The notes below the pieces were generated by a model that saw only the letters and a list, made by a program, of their open reading frames with translations, searched no databases and was not told where the DNA came from. Positions 60,878 through 64,000 of a DNA stretch of 64,000 nt are shown piece by piece; the stretch's first letter is position 1, and every line of letters starts with the position of its first letter. The position numbers and the translations under genes are program-made. The stretch is taken from contig JACDQD010000006.1 of assembly GCA_019843655.1 (NCBI GenBank), positions 19,548,246 through 19,612,245 on the forward strand, given 5' to 3'. The DNA comes from Lethocerus indicus. Taxonomy: Eukaryota; Arthropoda; Insecta; Hemiptera; Belostomatidae.

Positions 60878-60951
60878 GGCGTTTCTAATACTAAGCCAGC
60901 ATAACTTAGGCTAACAAACCTGTTCACGGCGTTACTAATACTAGACCGGCA
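60878..60951 (+). repeat. Pair of CTAATACTA motif units, 50 bp apart
   Basis: GGCGTTT-CTAATACTA-AGCCAGCA (60878-60901) and GGCGTTA-CTAATACTA-GACCGGCA (60928-60951), in the same orientation. The unit matches the FB1 core end and the minus-strand pair at 17238-17324. No FB1 arms flank it. Confidence 0.65.
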
Positions 60952-63900
60952 AGACATAAGAGCAATCCGTATGAGTATATTTTTTCAGCATGTTCTCTTA
61001 GGGACTACTAGAGTGTGTCTGTGCATGTATGTGTGTGTATGGTTCACTACTCAATTGCTATGCTAAAACAGCAATTACATACACTTTAACATTTATATAA
61101 CCTCTTTAAATAACTGTTATTTCCTGGTCAGTTTTTACTATTTTAAGTGTATTGAAACAATAATTTTGACTATTTAATAGGCAGCACAGAGTTTATAGCA
61201 TTATGCATCGAATATAGAAACCCCAATTGAATATTTTATTTATGAATTGAATCATTTTAGTCATAGTTTCTTGGGAACCGTAGTGGTTCCACAATGTTCT
61301 TAATTATTGGCGTTTACACGATTATTTACCGATTATTTGGTTTTAAATAAATGAAGGAAAATTCCTGATGATAGGGTTAGGTTGAGAATGCCGGATTCTA
61401 TAGCGGTCTAGTGGGAGCCAGGTAATAACACTAGGCCCCAGGCGGTCGGCCCTATAAACAACAGTTAGCCCTCGTGTAAGGGCGCCCCCGTCCGCGGCAT
61501 CTGTGCCTTCCAGATATTGTTCTTCGGCGTATATTCCCCCCCTCCACTCTACCACCAGAAGGCTATCCACTTGTACTCGTTTGACGTCCGATTGCGGTCG
61601 CCGGTCGCCTAGAAAAATAATACCGGTTCACTGGGTAGGGGGGGGGGAAGGGTGGGCAAATTTTTAACATTCTAACCCGGCGTAGCTGAGTGCCGGCCCA
61701 AGTCCGTTATAACTCACTTTTATATGGGCCGAGCGGGGCCGAATAAAATCCTGGAGGTCGGGGCTGACGGAATGGGCCCCCCCCCCTCCCACCAACCACC
61801 GCACAACCTGTAATGGAATTACCGGGTTCTCGTTTTCAGAAAGGTCCCCGTACATTGCCGACCCCGCCCGAGATCTATTATGTTTATTGCCCTCTAAAAC
61901 CCGGGTTTTAGTCCCTTCGTCCCGCCCCGGCTATTTTTTTCCTTCGATACGGCTGCAATAAACGGCCCCAGATTTTTTTCATTAACCTTTTTATTCTTAA
62001 TTTGATTTTGAAGAGTTGCAGAGAACTCTGAAAGATAAGGTAGCACAATTATTATAGTCTCACCAAACTTATTTTAACTAGTACTAGACAGTTTGATGAC
62101 AGGTTGATTCTTCCGCGACCTGCGATTTTTATTGTCATATTTACCAAATATGTCTAACAGCGGTCAGTTTTACAATTAAATAGAAAATTACTTGATCAAA
62201 TCCTAATACCGGTATTACATTTTTTAAGTAAACAGGTGATTCACACTCTTAGGCAAAATTATTAATTATTTATTGAAAACTCTTTCAAAAACGAAACAGG
62301 TTATGAAATTATTATTGCCGAATTTTACCGAATACAAATGAAGTCCCTACAGGCCTTGCCGGCAGAGGGGCGTACTTGGGGTTTCGTCGGAAAGTGTTGG
62401 GCCCGGCTCCTAATTCAAATAAGTTATTGTATTATGCATGAGCCGGCGAAATTGAATAGTGGGCCATGGGGCGTGGTGCTGGGGGGGGGGCTTTGAACAA
62501 AGTGAGCCCCCGGCTAAACTCTTCCGAGAATTGTCGCCACCGCCGGAGATAATTTCGCAGCGAGAGTCGCACCGAGACCTCCTTACAGATTAGTAGTCCT
62601 TTCTCTGAATACATTATTATCCTACCTTGAACAGCCCTTATTGTAAACCCCGAGGGTGAGAGCGTTTTTTTATGACGGGCTATCTCAGGTCATATGACCA
62701 GTTGGCTCAATGCAATTCCATTCTGTTTAACGGCGGTCAGTGAAAGTTTCGATTACGTGATATTCCTCTGATTTTCTGTATTTTACATAAAGCTGGGATC
62801 GTGGGGGGAAACATGAAAGTGAGCGTGTTTTTGTAGCGTCAAGCCTGTCTTATCCCTATACGGCTTCATGGTGTAATGCACCCATCAGGCACACAGTCCC
62901 CTCCTTCTACGCCCCACCAGTTGTTTCCCCTAATCCTTAGTAGCGTGTATATCCTTACAAGTCAGTAAGGAGCAGTGATCCAGGAAGTTTTAAGTTTGAA
63001 ATTTGAAAATTGACGTGATTGAAATAAAGCGAGAATTTAGTGTTTACATACTTTTGCAAACATTCAATTCGGCGTTAGGGTTTCTTTAATTCTGTTTCCA
63101 TCTGTAAATATTCGTTTTGAGTCATAAAATAGTAATAGATCACCTTACCCGGAACCCTAACGAAAAGGTTTTTGTTTCCGCCGGGGAAGGAGCATATATA
63201 TTCTTGCAAAGTGTCGTAAAACAAAACTCTCTGAGCTGAGAGTTGCATCTCAAAATAAATTATCCGGATTGGACGGTTGCTGCAATGTTTGTTCCAGGGG
63301 AGCGGCTGTCATCGGCCTGGAGGGAGTCGGGGCTCTGTCTCTGATAAAAGTTATTAGAAAACTCAATCTTGTGTGACATTTGAACTCGAACATTTTCTAT
63401 CTCCGGCCGGCTGTACCGAGTTTATTAAATTCACCCACCAGTCGAGATTTAAATTGCGCCAGAAGTCCCTGTTTGTTTTTCATCTCCCTCCCTTCGCCGC
63501 TTTTTCATTACCCCCAATCTTAATTTCAGTTATCTCCGCTACTTTTCTGTGCCTGAATAGACAGAAAAACGGGAAAAAAGAGATGGAGGGGGTACCAAAA
63601 AAATTAATTTGCCCGCGGTTCTTACCTTCCAAGCGAACAAATTCCGTCTCCACCGAAAATATTCAGATAATTTACATTGTTTGAAAAGAACGCCGGTCCG
63701 TGTAATCAGTGGCTGTGCTGTTTGCAGAGGATAATTCAATAATAATCTACCTAGTCATGGCCTAGAACAGGCAGGTACATTTCCATTTCGACAGTAAGAG
63801 TTTATTTGACATTAAATGTATAATTCATAATGCAAGAATGAGTTTTTGTTTATGAATTTAAGTTCGTGAATTATCTGATAGTCCAGGAACATGGTTTGTT

Positions 63901-64000
63901 TTTAATTTATAAAAGTGTAAATATAAATTTGTTGAACGCAAAATAACCGTATATAAATTCAATTTGCTACGAAAAAAGGGTTAACTGATCCAAGCGAAGG
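60952..64000. other. Non-coding stretch with GC-rich islands
   Basis: Islands at about 61420-61960 (with ten-base runs of G at 61638-61647 and C at 61777-61786), 62340-62660 (a ten-base G run and CCGGCTAA at 62510-62517) and 63290-63660. GGTCATATGACC, a 12-bp palindrome, lies near 62689. A TG-rich patch lies at 61013-61042. Frames show no recognisable domain. No gene seen up to the window end. Confidence 0.5.

Noticed and set aside
1..64000. Homeobox exon or known conserved microRNA in a developmental gene desert
   Set aside because: I looked among the translated frames for WFQNRR-type peptides and in the DNA for a few familiar microRNA seeds and saw none; the developmental-desert idea is only suggested by texture.
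1..64000. Bacterial contamination, CRISPR array or prophage
   Set aside because: No dense long ORFs, ribosome-binding-site pattern or regularly spaced direct repeats; microsatellites and foldback elements indicate eukaryotic nuclear DNA.

Overview
This window looks like intergenic or intronic DNA from an animal nuclear genome, most likely an arthropod and probably an insect. There is no dense set of long ORFs, so it is not prokaryotic or organellar. The longest open frame is about 156 codons and resembles no family I know. CpG dinucleotides look common rather than depleted, microsatellites are typical of invertebrates, and an inverted-repeat family carries GGTTTCGG...CCATC-TCAG motifs of a kind I associate with arthropod repeats. 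The species cannot be named from the sequence alone.

Layout. Most of the 64 kb alternates between AT-rich DNA and short GC-rich islands of about 200-450 bp, often with homopolymer G or C runs. By eye there are about forty, roughly one every 1-2 kb. I see no conserved coding exon, tRNA, rRNA, known microRNA or CRISPR array. The only coding-like signals are weak: a 52-codon acidic ORF at 28282-28440 with a plausible promoter and a 56-bp intron upstream, and two degraded LINE fragments (a reverse-transcriptase AGVPQG block on the minus strand at 8799-8993, and a C-terminal GHVERI block at 30680-30905).

The clearest structure is a non-autonomous foldback/MITE-like family with long inverted arms. 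It occurs at about 3643, 3951, 11815, 34961, 38783, 47784, 48024, 50980, 53251 and 56315. The arms share GGTCTTTTGCTAGACCGGTT, a CGCCATCTTCAG block and a CACTGCACTG...CACTTGTACTGT block, but the middles differ. Some copies hold a core of about 100 bp, one holds a 71-bp tandem dimer, one an AT-rich block, and one has collapsed to an almost pure hairpin. The core contains a 23-24 bp motif (GGCGYNN-CTAATACTA-R...CCSGCA) that also occurs outside the family as paired direct repeats at 17238-17324 and 60878-60951. A second, unrelated-looking foldback lies at 13603-13767.

Candidate regulatory features are a block of three contiguous TGACTCA heptamers plus a nearby TGAGTCA (43637-43676), four CTTTGNNC octamers in tandem (29635-29666), GA/CT tracts in inverted pairs (7189-7412 and 50390-50628), and repeated CCGGCTAA octamers in the GC islands. 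The simplest reading is a long-range regulatory desert or a very large intron, seeded with small mobile elements. That is inference.
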